This document shows, piece by piece, positions 46,176 to 54,805 of a stretch of DNA of 64,000 nt. Within the stretch, counting starts at the first letter, position 1, and each line of letters opens with the position of its first letter. Where the stretch lies: assembly GCF_012911935.1 (NCBI RefSeq), contig NZ_JAAXLA010000003.1, positions 1 to 64,000 of the forward strand. Reading direction: 5' to 3'. Under the pieces are notes generated by a model. It did not search any database. It saw only the letters and a program-made list of their open reading frames with translations, and was not told where the DNA came from. The DNA comes from Pseudonocardia acidicola. GTDB taxonomy: Bacteria > Actinomycetota > Actinomycetes > Mycobacteriales > Pseudonocardiaceae. The translations under genes were made by a program, and so were the position numbers.

Positions 46176-47216
46176 TCACGTGGTCGGTCCCCGATGAACT
46201 CGAAGTCGACGCGGAATGTAGGTGCCTGCGCGTTGGGCGCGCACCGCGGCACGAACCCGCGTCGGGACGCCCAGCTTGGTGCGGATGTGCTCGAGGTGGG
46301 CGGCAACGGTGCGGGGAGTCACGACGAGCTCGGCGGCGATGCGGGCGTTGGACCAGCCTTCGATGAGCAACCCGAGGATCTCCAGCTCACGGCAGGTGAG
46401 GCCGTGGAGCTCACCCACCGGCGAGGCGACCACGATCCCGGCGAGATGCGTCGGTATGTCGGACGGAGCGGCCAGCACGGTGATCCGCACATACCGGCCC
46501 GCCGGTCCCGGCACCGGTCGTGGGACCAGGAAGGTGACGTATTCGGCGCCCTCGGCCAGATGCTGGGCGGCTACGCCGAGCACCGGTGAGCCCGGTGCGA
46601 ACAGGTTCGACGGGGCCAGGCCCGGAAGCGGAAGGGCGTTCCCGGCCCGGGTGAGCACGGTGCCGGCGGCGGCGCCGTGGACGATCCGCGCGGCGGCGCT
46701 GAGGACCCGGACCGGGTCAACGGCATGGGCGATGCTGCGGGCGAGCGCGCCCAGCAACGCGAGAGAGGTGCCGGGCGCCGGTACCGGCGACTCGGTGAAC
46801 ATGCTCAGGAAGCCGACGTGCCGGCCGTCGTCGGTGAACAGGCCCACGGCCAGGCCTTCCCGGAAGCCCGCCGGGATCAGGCATTCGGCCCAGGACTGAA
46901 GCTCGCCGACGGGGAAGGACAGGTCGGCAGCCCGCATCGGTGGCCGGTCGCGGGTGAGCCCGGCGATCTCGATGTCCTCCGCCACGACCGGCCCGACGAG
47001 GTAGTCGTGGACCGGGTCGTCACAGCCGTGGCTGCCCAGAGTGACGTGTCCGGGGCGGTCCGGGTTGACCAGGGCGAGCCAGGCCGCGTCGAACCCGAAG
47101 AACCGCTGCAGCGGCACCAGCAGGGCTTCCGCGCGCTGGGCTGGTGGGATCGAGGCGGCTGCGAGCTCCGCTACCGCCACCACCAGTTCCTGCTCGATCG
47201 GGACCCGCCCCGTCAC
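46176..47216 (-). CDS. LuxR-family regulator with GAF-like sensor domain
   Basis: 346 residues, GTG start with GGGAGG 9 nt upstream. GAF-like N-terminus (QRAEALLVPLQRFFGFDAAWLALVNPDRPGHVTLGSHGCDD...PMRAADLSFPVGELQSWAECLIPAGFREGLAVGLFTDDG) and a complete LuxR HTH: LTCRELEILGLLIEGWSNARIAAELVVTPRTVAAHLEHIRTKLGVPTRVRAAVRA. It is the intact paralogue of the pair at 33883 and 34923. It is divergent from the MEDS regulator, with a perfect palindrome in the shared upstream region. Confidence 0.88.
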   Translation of the reverse strand: MTGRVPIEQELVVAVAELAAASIPPAQRAEALLVPLQRFFGFDAAWLALVNPDRPGHVTLGSHGCDDPVHDYLVGPVVAEDIEIAGLTRDRPPMRAADLSFPVGELQSWAECLIPAGFREGLAVGLFTDDGRHVGFLSMFTESPVPAPGTSLALLGALARSIAHAVDPVRVLSAAARIVHGAAAGTVLTRAGNALPLPGLAPSNLFAPGSPVLGVAAQHLAEGAEYVTFLVPRPVPGPAGRYVRITVLAAPSDIPTHLAGIVVASPVGELHGLTCRELEILGLLIEGWSNARIAAELVVTPRTVAAHLEHIRTKLGVPTRVRAAVRAQRAGTYIPRRLRVHRGPTT

Positions 47217-47447
47217 CGGCCGGCACCTCCCACACCTCCGCCCGCCGGCCACCGCGGCGACGCCCCTCGCGCACGACGGATCCGACAGGCCGGGGTAGGA
47301 GGAGACATGCGGTCCGCGAACCCCCGACGTCACCCGCGTGTCGAGCTCAGCGGGCACACCCCAGCCATCAGCGTTGTGACCAGCGGGAGGTGCGTCAAGG
47401 GCTGAGGCGGCGAGGGAAGACGCGTGCCGGTGACGAAACGGCCCTGA

Positions 47448-47467
47448 CATCGGCAGATCTGCCGATG
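47448..47467. promoter_or_regulatory. Perfect 20-bp palindrome between divergent regulators
   Basis: CATCGGCAGA followed at once by TCTGCCGATG, with no spacer. It is 40 bp upstream of the PucR-HTH-MEDS start and about 230 bp upstream of the LuxR start. The size and symmetry fit a dimeric regulator's operator. Confidence 0.6.
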
Positions 47468-47507
47468 GACGCCGTCCGCGGCCGGCGGGACATTCGAAGG
47501 TTCCGGG

Positions 47508-48572
47508 ATGCACACCCCCCCCGGGACCGCGCCCGCGGCGATGTCCCACGAGCGACTCCCGCCGTCGCTTCAGCTCACCCAACCTTGCGAGGTGCCGGTC
47601 GTGCCGTCACACGACATGCCCACCCAGGGGGGCTCCACCGCGATCCTGCTGCGCACCCTGCAGACACACCACCGGGTCGGATGCGACATCGCCAGGACCG
47701 CGGCGGCCCTCGGTGTCCACCCCAGCACCGTCCGATACCGCCTCCACCGGATCCGTGAACTCACCGGGCTCGACGCCGCAGATCCCCGAGCCCTGCACGC
47801 CCTCCGCTTCATCACCGGCACCCAGGTGCAGACCGTCCAGTCGCCGGCGTCGCCTCGGTTACCGGTGTTCGACGATCCTGCCTCTTCCTGCGCGGGCACG
47901 CTCGCCACCGATCAGCACATCCCGCTGACCGGCCTGTCGGCCCGCACACCCGCAGTCGACGTTCGGGTCGGAGACCACATCTGCGCACTCCACACCAGCA
48001 TCCGCGAGCGCGATGAGGTGCTCGTGCCCTTCCTGCGCGAAGGCCTGCGCGGCGGGCAGAAGTGTCTCGCCGGACTGACCGACCCCGACCCCACCGCCGT
48101 ACTGGCTCGGCTCGGCAGCCCGGACAGGGTCGACGACTGGCTCGCCTCGGGGCAGCTGGAGGTGCAGGGCCCGATCGACACGATCTCCTCCCCGGACGCG
48201 GTCTCGATCGAAGACATGATCGCGTTCTGGACAAGCCTGACCTCCACCGCCGTCACTGATGGAGGGTTCGAGTCCACGCGGCTGGCCGCCGAGGCCGACT
48301 GGTGGCAACCGCAGCTCCCCGGACCCGGCGAACTGATCCGCTACGAGTCCGCCCTGAACAGCTTCGCCGGCCGATGTCCCACCGCGATCCTGTGCCTCTA
48401 CGACATCAGCACCCACGACGGCGGGCTGATCATCGACTTGGTGCGGACCCACCCGCGGCTGCTGCTCTGCGGCGTTCCTCTCCACAACCCCTACTACCTG
48501 CTGCGTCCCCGAGGGGTTCCCGGCCTCGATGGCGGAGTGAAGCAGCCACGGATGGGTCCGCGCCGGGTCTGA
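47508..48572 (+). CDS. PucR-type HTH fused to MEDS sensory domain
   Basis: 354 residues from the ATG (others at 47541 and 47616). Residues 45-105 are a PucR-type C-terminal HTH placed at the N-terminus (LLRTLQTHHRVGCDIARTAAALGVHPSTVRYRLHRIRELTGLD). Residues 155-330 are a MEDS (DcmR-type) domain: VGDHICALHTSIRERDEVLVPFLREGLRGGQKCLAGL...LASGQLEV...AEADWW...YESALN...AILCLYDISTHDGGLIIDLVRTHPRLL. It should sense a small molecule and bind DNA. A run of eight C (47515-47522) lies in the first codons. Confidence 0.85.
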   Translation: MHTPPGTAPAAMSHERLPPSLQLTQPCEVPVVPSHDMPTQGGSTAILLRTLQTHHRVGCDIARTAAALGVHPSTVRYRLHRIRELTGLDAADPRALHALRFITGTQVQTVQSPASPRLPVFDDPASSCAGTLATDQHIPLTGLSARTPAVDVRVGDHICALHTSIRERDEVLVPFLREGLRGGQKCLAGLTDPDPTAVLARLGSPDRVDDWLASGQLEVQGPIDTISSPDAVSIEDMIAFWTSLTSTAVTDGGFESTRLAAEADWWQPQLPGPGELIRYESALNSFAGRCPTAILCLYDISTHDGGLIIDLVRTHPRLLLCGVPLHNPYYLLRPRGVPGLDGGVKQPRMGPRRV

Positions 48573-48821
48573 CTCGGGCAGGCCCCGACGCGATCCATTC
48601 CCGAGCAAGCACGGCGGCGGCTTCGCGTTGCGAGCCGACGGAGGGCGAGGGCCGCCGGCGCGGCGGCGGCGCAGCTCGCTGGTCCGGGTGTTCCGGCGGC
48701 TGTCACCCGTCGTGGGTGAGGCGTCCCGCATGGGGCGCGGTGAGGCTGAGGCTCCGGTCGCTACCGAGTGGCGTCACCGGACGGCATACGAGGATCGCGG
48801 GCCGACGGAGAGGGAACAGAC

Positions 48822-49367
48822 ATGGCAATCGGACCTGTCCAGCTGATAGTGCTCGGATTCCGGCATCCGGACTTTCACGGCAGGATCATCGAAGAGTTGG
48901 AGCGGTTGCGGGAGAGCGACACCGTGCGGGTGATCGACTCGCTGGCGGTCTACAAGGACGCGGCCGGAAACCTCGAGGCGATGCACCTGAGCAACCTGTC
49001 CCAGGACGAGGCGATCGAGCTCGGCAGCAAGATCGGCGCCCTGATCGGTCTCGGCTTCGAAGGCGAGGAGGGAGTCGAGGCCGGCGCGCGGGCCGGCGCC
49101 GAGGCGGCGGCCGAAGGGGCCGCCGTCTTCACCGACGAGGATGCATGGGAGGTCCTGGAGGACATCCCGAACGACTCGGCCGCCGCGCTGCTGCTGCTCG
49201 AACACCACTGGGCCGTCCCGTTGCGCGACGCGATCGCCGAGGCCGGTGGCTACCGCCTCAGCGACGGCTTCATCAGCCCGCTGGACCTCGTCGAGATCGG
49301 CCTGCTCTCCGACACGGAGGCGAAGGACCAGCACGCCCTCGAAACGGCGTCCGCCAGCAAGAAGTGA
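48822..49367 (+). CDS. DUF6325/DUF1269-like protein
   Basis: 181 residues, ATG after GGAGAGGGAACAGAC. Pattern GPVQLIVLGFRHPDFHGRIIEELERLRESDTVRVIDSLAVYKDAAGNLEAMHLSNLSQDEAIELGSKIGALIGLGFEGEEG...AALLLLEHHWAVPLRDAIAEAGG is shared by actinobacterial stress-linked proteins. The central Ala/Gly-rich part may contact the membrane. Followed at 50 bp by the arginine-rich peptide gene. Confidence 0.8.
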   Translation: MAIGPVQLIVLGFRHPDFHGRIIEELERLRESDTVRVIDSLAVYKDAAGNLEAMHLSNLSQDEAIELGSKIGALIGLGFEGEEGVEAGARAGAEAAAEGAAVFTDEDAWEVLEDIPNDSAAALLLLEHHWAVPLRDAIAEAGGYRLSDGFISPLDLVEIGLLSDTEAKDQHALETASASKK

Positions 49368-49417
49368 CGCGCGACTCGGAGGACCACGACAACCACCACG
49401 ACGGCACGGAGGTAGAG

Positions 49418-49492
49418 ATGTTCGGATCACGCAGGGTCGCGCGGCGCACCGCTCGACGCACCGCTCGCCGGGTCGACCGGCGCCGGGGCTGA
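49418..49492 (+). CDS. 24-residue arginine-rich peptide
   Basis: ATG with GGAGG exactly 5 nt upstream, TGA at 49490. The peptide (MFGSRRVARRT, repeat ARRTARR, end VDRRRG) has eleven Arg and no acidic residue but one. Position right behind the DUF6325-like gene suggests a shared transcript. Too short for database-style recognition; RNA or membrane binding is conjecture. Confidence 0.5.
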   Translation: MFGSRRVARRTARRTARRVDRRRG

Positions 49493-50093
49493 GCAACTGA
49501 CGCACCGGGCGGCGGTCCGTCCATCGGCCGGACCGCCGCCCCACAGTGTCAGCCGCTCCGGCGACCCTCCGGAGGGCGTTCGAGACACGTCCCGCTGCGG
49601 CCGTGGCCGTGGCCGGTGTGACGTGGCCGACCCATGACGTCGTCGGCGCGATGTACGGGTCGGCCGTCTGCGGCGTCACCGGATCACGCCCGCCGGACGG
49701 CCGGCCCGACGATGCGACCGCGTCCGCTCTCCCGGCTGTGCCGGCGCAGGCTGCAACGCCGGATCCCACTCCCCGAAACCGCCGGCTCCGCTCCGCAGGA
49801 TTGACCGCCGAACTCCCGACCGTCCGACCTGCTACGGACGCTTTCCGCAGAAATCGATTGTGGGGCCGTATTGTGACGACGCCATAATCAGCAGCAGGCA
49901 CCGATGTGATGGGACCACAAATCACCCACCGCACTCCGCCGTCGAAGATCGACGATCTCCGAATGAACCGCGCCGGCTCGCGCGCTTGCCCCGCCCGTGC
50001 ACAGCGACGTACGCTGACTTCACTGCTGGTCAGCGAACCTTCCGCCCCGCTGCCCCGACGCGGCGAGGAGCGCCCGAAAATCCGGAGGCTGCA
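49493..50093. other. Gene-free stretch
   Basis: 600 bp without a recognisable gene on either strand; open frames here have skewed Arg/Pro/Ala composition. The GGAGG at 50084-50088 at its end serves the next gene. Confidence 0.4.
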
Positions 50094-50405
50094 TTGCAGA
50101 ATCCTGCGAACATTCCAGAATCCGACGCGGCAGCTCGGAATATGAGAAAGCTCGCCGATGCGCAGGACGACACCGGGAACGACCTGATCCGAACGCTGTG
50201 GATCTACGACCTGTGCGACGGCGATCCAGGACGAACCGCATCCATGCTCAGGATCCACGTCAGCACGGTACGATTTCGCATCTGGCACATCCGGGAGATC
50301 ACCGGCCTGGAGATCGGCCAGGCCGCGGTGCGGCAGCGATTCCTCCGGTCGACCCGCGCCGGGTTCCGGCCCGACTGCCCACCGGGTGCAGCAGCAGTCG
50401 GCTGA
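50094..50405 (+). CDS. Stand-alone PucR-type HTH protein
   Basis: 103 residues, TTG start supported by GGAGG 5 nt upstream (ATG at 50142 is the alternative). LIRTLWIYDLCDGDPGRTASMLRIHVSTVRFRIWHIREITGLE aligns with the HTH of the MEDS fusion at 47508 (HPSTVRYRLHRIRELTGLD). No sensory domain is attached, so it may be a truncated relative or a small DNA-binding modulator. Confidence 0.65.
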   Translation: MQNPANIPESDAAARNMRKLADAQDDTGNDLIRTLWIYDLCDGDPGRTASMLRIHVSTVRFRIWHIREITGLEIGQAAVRQRFLRSTRAGFRPDCPPGAAAVG

Positions 50406-50759
50406 CCACACGGCCATGCCTCCCGCCACTCGCAGCAGCCTCATGACGCAGCGGGGCCGGCCGACGGATCGACGTGGTAGGGGTGGTCCAGCACCACGCC
50501 GGTGACCCAGACCTCGGGAGTTGCAGGGTCCGCAACTCGAGACCGTCCTCGCAGTGGTCGCACCTCCCGCGCCGGTCTGCAGGCTTCTCGCCGAGCGGGT
50601 GCCGCAGCGCCGCGTCGGCGCGGCGCCGGTTCCCGATCGCACGGCGCGCCGACCGCTCGGGTTGCTCAGCGCAGCGATGGGCGACCTGGGGTTCGTCATG
50701 CCGGCGGCGTAAGGACCATCTAACGCAAAAGTTGCGTCCACACACTCATTGCGGTCAGG
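50406..50759. other. Gene-free stretch before the ClC gene
   Basis: 354 bp with no recognisable gene; the sequence close to the ClC start (AAAAGTTGCGTCC around 50725-50740) is locally AT-richer and may hold its promoter. Confidence 0.35.
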
Positions 50760-52596
50760 ATGTCCGCCGTGCACGTGCCGCGCCACCTGGGCGACTTCAC
50801 CCTGACCCCGCGGGTCCTCGTGACCATCGCGTGGGCCCTTCCGATCGGAGCAGTCGGGGCCATCGCGGCCTGGGCCCTGCTGCGGCTCATCGGTGCGATC
50901 ACCAACCTGGTCTTCTACCAGCGGTTATCGGTCGAGATGGTGGCTCCCGGCGCAGCGCCGCACCCGGCCTGGCTGATCCTGCTCGCGCCGGTGGCCGGCG
51001 GGCTCCTGGTCGGCCTGATGGCCCGCTACGGGTCGGAGAAGATCCGCGGGCACGGCATGCCGGAGGCCATCGAGGCGATCCTCATGCGCCGCAGTCGCGT
51101 CGAGCCCCGGGTCGCGGTGCTCAAGCCGCTGTCCGCGGCGGTCAGCATCGGCAGCGGCGGGCCCTTCGGCGCCGAGGGGCCGATCATCATGACCGGCGGC
51201 GCGCTCGGCTCCATCCTCGCCCAGCACCTGCACCTCACCGCCGACGAGCGCAAGGCCCTGATGGTCTCCGGCGCCGCGGCGGGCATGGCGGCGACGTTCA
51301 ACGCGCCGCTGGCGTCGGTGCTGCTCGCCGTCGAACTGCTCCTGTTCGAGTGGCGCCCCCGCAGCTTTCTGCCGGTCACCGCCGCCGTCGCCGTCGCCGT
51401 CGCCGTGCGGAGCCCCCTGCTGGGCAGCGCCCCGATCTTCCCGGTCGGCATGCCCGGGATCGCGCTGACGCCGGCCGTCGACCTGCTGTGCGTGGTCGCC
51501 GGAATCGCCGGCGGCATGCTCGCCGTCGCGGTGACCGCACTCGTCTACTTCTCCGAGGACTGCTTCGCGCGACTGCCGCTGCACTGGATGTGGTGGCCGG
51601 CCATCGGCGGAGCGATCATCGGGGTCGGGGGGGCTGATCGAGCCCCGCGCTCTCGGCGTCGGCTATGACGTCATCGGCGAACTCCTCGACGGCCGCGCCA
51701 CGATCTCCCTCATCGTCGGCATCCTGACCGTGAAGAGCCTCATCTGGGGCCTCTCCCTGGGGTCCGGCACATCGGGCGGCGTGCTCGCCCCGGTGTTCAT
51801 GATCGGCGCCGCGCTCGGCGCCCTCGAGGGGCAACTCTTCCCCACCCCCGCGCCCGGGTTCTGGGCGATCATCGGCCTCGCCGCCGTCGTCGGCGGCGTC
51901 ATGCGCTCCCCGCTGACCGGCGTCGTGTTCTCTCTCGAACTGACCCACGCCTGGCCCGCGCTGCTTCCCCTGCTCATCGCCTCGGCCGCGGCCTACGGGG
52001 TCTCGGCGCTGCTGCTGCGCCGCTCGGTGCTCACCGAGAAGATCGCCCGGCGCGGCTACCACCTGTCCCGGGAGTACGACGTCGACCCCCTCGAGGTGCT
52101 GCTGGCCGACGAGGTCATGCACCCCGGTCCGGCCGTCCTGAGCTCGTCCGATCCCGTTCCCGTGCCGCCTGACCTGCTCACGGCGACCGTGCCCCGCCGC
52201 GGCGAACCGGCCACCGGGACGGCGGGCGTCGGTGACCCGCTGCAGCGCCTGTTCCCCGTGCTCGACGGCGGCACGCTCGTGGGCGCCGCCCCCCGCCGGG
52301 CCCTCGAGGCCCCCGGCAGCGCCACCACCGTGGCCGACGTGCTCATCTCCGGGCCGCTGGTGGTCCACGCCGACGACACGCTGCGGGCCGTCGCGTCCCG
52401 CTTCGCCGAGAACGCGATCGGCGCCGCCCCGGTCGTCGATCGGGCCGATCCCACCCGGCTGCTCGGGCTGATCACGGTGGAGCAACTGCTCGACGGCCGG
52501 CTCCGTGACCTGGCCGAGGAGCATCATCGCGAACGCACCCTGACCGCGCTCCCCTGGCTCGGCCGGCAGCGGACGTCGGCGAGCGCTGCCCGGTGA
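50760..52596 (+). pseudogene. ClC chloride channel/antiporter with CBS domains, frameshifted
   Basis: Two frames together give a ClC protein of about 611 residues. First part: GHGMPEAIEAI (ClC GSGIP, with Ser replaced by His) and GSGGPFGAEGPII with the gating Glu. After a run of seven G (51627-51633) the reading moves to the next frame: GLIEPRALGVGYDVIGELLDG...GTSGGVLAPVFMIGAALG (GxFxP-like), then a CBS-domain region (DEVMHPGPAVLSSSD...ADDTLRAVASRFAENAIGAAPVVDRADPTRLLGLITVEQLL). Six G would restore one gene. Programmed slippage, phase variation, decay or sequencing error are all open. Confidence 0.88.
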
Positions 52597-52653
52597 GCAA
52601 CGGGAGCCGCGACGACTTTGCCGACGCGTAACGGTCTGCGGGACACTGACGGC

Positions 52654-53193
52654 ATGACGTCCGCGCGCTCCACCGCCGACGGCGGCCGGCCCTCCGCCGA
52701 GCAGATCGACGCGGTGATGCTCACCGCGCGAGTGCTGGTCGGCGTCACCGCGCGGTCCTTCGCCGCCATCGAGGACCGGGTGACACTGCCGCAACTGCGC
52801 GTCCTCGTGATGATCGCCAGCCGCGGTCCGCTCAACCTGGGCGCGGTCGCGGAGGGTCTCGGGGTGCACCCCTCCAACGTCACCCGGGCCTGCGACCGGT
52901 TGGTCGCCGCAGGCCTGCTGCACCGCAGCGACGACCCTGCCGACCGCCGCAACCTCGTCCTCGAGCTCACCGACTCCGGGCGTGCTCTGGTGGACACGGT
53001 GAATCAGCACCGCCGGGAGGCGATCGAGGGCGTCCTCGAGCAGATGCCGGCGCACCGGCGGCGGAGCCTGGTCCCGGCTCTGCTGGCCTTCGCCAGGGCG
53101 GCGGGCGAGCTGCCGGAATCGAACGCCTGGAGCCTGGGCTGGACGACCGAACAGCCGGTCCGCGGCACCCCGACCGGAGGCACCGCGGCCTAG
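52654..53193 (+). CDS. MarR-family transcriptional regulator
   Basis: 179 residues, ATG start. Helices QIDAVMLTARVLVGVTARSFAAIEDRVTLPQLRVLVMIASRGPLNLGAVAEGLGVHPSNVTRACDRLVAAGLLHRSDDPADRRNLVLELTDSGRALVDTV form the winged helix with the wing DRRN. A close paralogue begins at 63897 (DELVDAVMTASRVLVAIA). It may regulate the ClC gene 58 bp upstream. Confidence 0.9.
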   Translation: MTSARSTADGGRPSAEQIDAVMLTARVLVGVTARSFAAIEDRVTLPQLRVLVMIASRGPLNLGAVAEGLGVHPSNVTRACDRLVAAGLLHRSDDPADRRNLVLELTDSGRALVDTVNQHRREAIEGVLEQMPAHRRRSLVPALLAFARAAGELPESNAWSLGWTTEQPVRGTPTGGTAA

Positions 53194-53197
53194 ATCG

Positions 53198-53524
53198 TCA
53201 TCCGCCGGCGTCGGCCTCGACCAGGCTCACCAGGAGCTCACCGGTGCTCGACTGCTCGATCGGCAGTACCGGGGCGAGCCCGGACAGACGCAGCACGCGG
53301 GCCGTGGACGGGGTGTCGGTCCCGGTCAGGTGCAGCTGGGTGCCGGCGGCCTGGGCCGCGCTCTTCGCCGCCAGCAGGCTGTGCAGGCCACTCGACCCCA
53401 GGAACGTGACGTCGCGCATGTCGATGACGGCGTGATCGCGACGCTCCAGGTGCATCTCGACGCGCTCGAGCAGCACGGGCGCGGTGAGCATGTCGAGCTC
53501 GCCGGCGGGCGTCAGCACGACCAC
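53198..53524 (-). CDS. STAS-domain anti-anti-sigma factor
   Basis: Clear SpoIIAA-like core: VVVLTPAGELDMLTAPVLLERVEMHLERRDHAVIDMRDVTFLGSSGLHSLLAAKSAAQAAG, with the phosphorylation loop LGSSGL. The coordinates use the only standard start codon (GTG, 53524), but coding-like sequence of the family (QHPAVEVLSIRVDEPTPS) continues upstream, probably from an ATC at 53596 behind GAGGAGA. Convergent with the MarR gene. Confidence 0.85.
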   Translation of the reverse strand: MVVLTPAGELDMLTAPVLLERVEMHLERRDHAVIDMRDVTFLGSSGLHSLLAAKSAAQAAGTQLHLTGTDTPSTARVLRLSGLAPVLPIEQSSTGELLVSLVEADAGG

Positions 53525-53800
53525 CGACGGCGTCGGCTCGTCGACCCGGATGGACAGAACCTCGACTGCCGGGTGCTGAGTGGATAGGTCGCTGATGGAG
53601 TCTCTCCTCGGCGATCGCTGCCGCGACCCGGTCCGTCGCCATCGACTCGAGACCGGCCGGGCTCGGTTGGCCGCACGCTGGTGTACTCAACGAGGCGACC
53701 GCGGATCTCCACCATGCTTCAGAACCGGAGTGGATCGCAACCCCCGGTACTCCATCGGTCACGGTCCGGCAGCTGATCGGTCGAGGGGTGCCGGCTCTCA

Positions 53801-53850
53801 CCGATGCCGAGCAGCGCGACACCCACCGATGCCGAGCAGCGCGACACCCA
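53801..53850. repeat. 25-bp exact tandem duplication
   Basis: Two adjacent copies of CCGATGCCGAGCAGC plus GCGACACCCA. They sit in the 53597-54020 gap, which has no gene I recognise and also holds two similar GGTGTACTCA sequences (near 53680 and 53857). Confidence 0.93.
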
Positions 53851-54020
53851 CAACCAGGTGTACTCATCGTGGGTGGGGCAACGCCCGAGCCGAGCCGGTG
53901 CAGCGGCCGGTGGCCCCGGCGCCGCCGGGCCGTCGCCACCCACCACCACCGTGGTGATCCGCCCCGAGCCATACGGGGACCGCCCGCCGACGACGGCCTG
54001 GACGGACAGGAGTCGAGGCG

Positions 54021-54437
54021 TCAATCCATGGACAGGGCTTCGAGCAGCAACCCGGTCTCGGGGTCGTCCAGCCGCCGGGCGACGTCGGCCAGCGCGATCA
54101 CCCCGACCAGCCGGTGGCCGTCGACGACCGGTACCCGGCGGACCTTGTGCTCGGCCATGGTCCGCAGCAGGTCGGCGGCGTCGTCGTCGGCGCCGATGGT
54201 CACGACGTCGCCCTGAGCCAGCTCACCGGCGCGCACCGCGCGGGGGTCCTCACCCCGGGCGAGAACCTTCACCACGATGTCCCGATCGGTGAGCATGCCC
54301 GTCACCCGATCGTCCTCACCACAGATCGGCAACGCACCGACACCCAGGTCGGCCATCCGGACGGCGGCCTCGTGCACGGGGTCGCCGGTCCGCACACAGG
54401 TCACCTCGACGCTCATGATCTCGCGTGCGGTGGTCAC
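54021..54437 (-). CDS. CBS-domain pair protein
   Basis: 138 residues, GTG start after GGAGG. Two CBS motifs: AREIMSVEVTCVRTGDPVHEAAVRMADLGVGALPICGEDDRVTGMLTDRDIVVKVLA and VVTIGADDDAADLLRTMAEHKVRRVPVVDGHRLVGVIALADVA. Resembles Hrp1-type stress proteins (Rv2626c) that may bind adenosine nucleotides. Confidence 0.9.
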   Translation of the reverse strand: MTTAREIMSVEVTCVRTGDPVHEAAVRMADLGVGALPICGEDDRVTGMLTDRDIVVKVLARGEDPRAVRAGELAQGDVVTIGADDDAADLLRTMAEHKVRRVPVVDGHRLVGVIALADVARRLDDPETGLLLEALSMD

Positions 54438-54545
54438 GGATTCCTCCTGAAGCCGACTCGCTCGTTCCGTCCCCCTGGGCCTACCCCCGGTCCCACCCGG
54501 CGGAAACGACCACGGGGGCGGCTTTCGCGCTGCGCCGGACCACGG

Positions 54546-54805
54546 TCAGCGCAGCGCCGCGAGCACGTGGTCGTCGCCGGACTGCCACACCGGCCCGACC
54601 GCGGCGAACCCGGCTGCAGTGAGCAACGCTGCGTGCGCGGCGACGGTTCGTCGCGCACCACGTGCGCCACCACATCCCCGATCACCGCGAACCGCTCCTC
54701 GCGGTCGGCGATGTAGCGGGTCTGCTGGGCGTCCCACCGGTCGATCCACCGGCCGGCCAGGTCGGGGGCGAGCCCGCTCGCCGGGCCGGAGTCGGGACGG
54801 GTCAT
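54546..54805 (-). pseudogene. Internally deleted SAM methyltransferase
   Basis: Starts as an actinobacterial methyltransferase (GRWIDRWDAQQTRYIADREERFAVIGDVVAHVV), then in another frame jumps to the C-terminus of the same family (HAALLTAAGFAAVGPVWQSGDDHVLAALR). The whole SAM-binding core is missing, roughly 150 residues. Its ATG overlaps the ABC ATPase stop as ATGA, so it was the last gene of the transporter operon. Confidence 0.8.

Noticed and set aside
49546..49887. 113-codon frame in the gap before the stand-alone HTH gene
   Set aside because: Ala/Pro/Thr/Arg-skewed product, no ribosome binding site and no recognisable motif.
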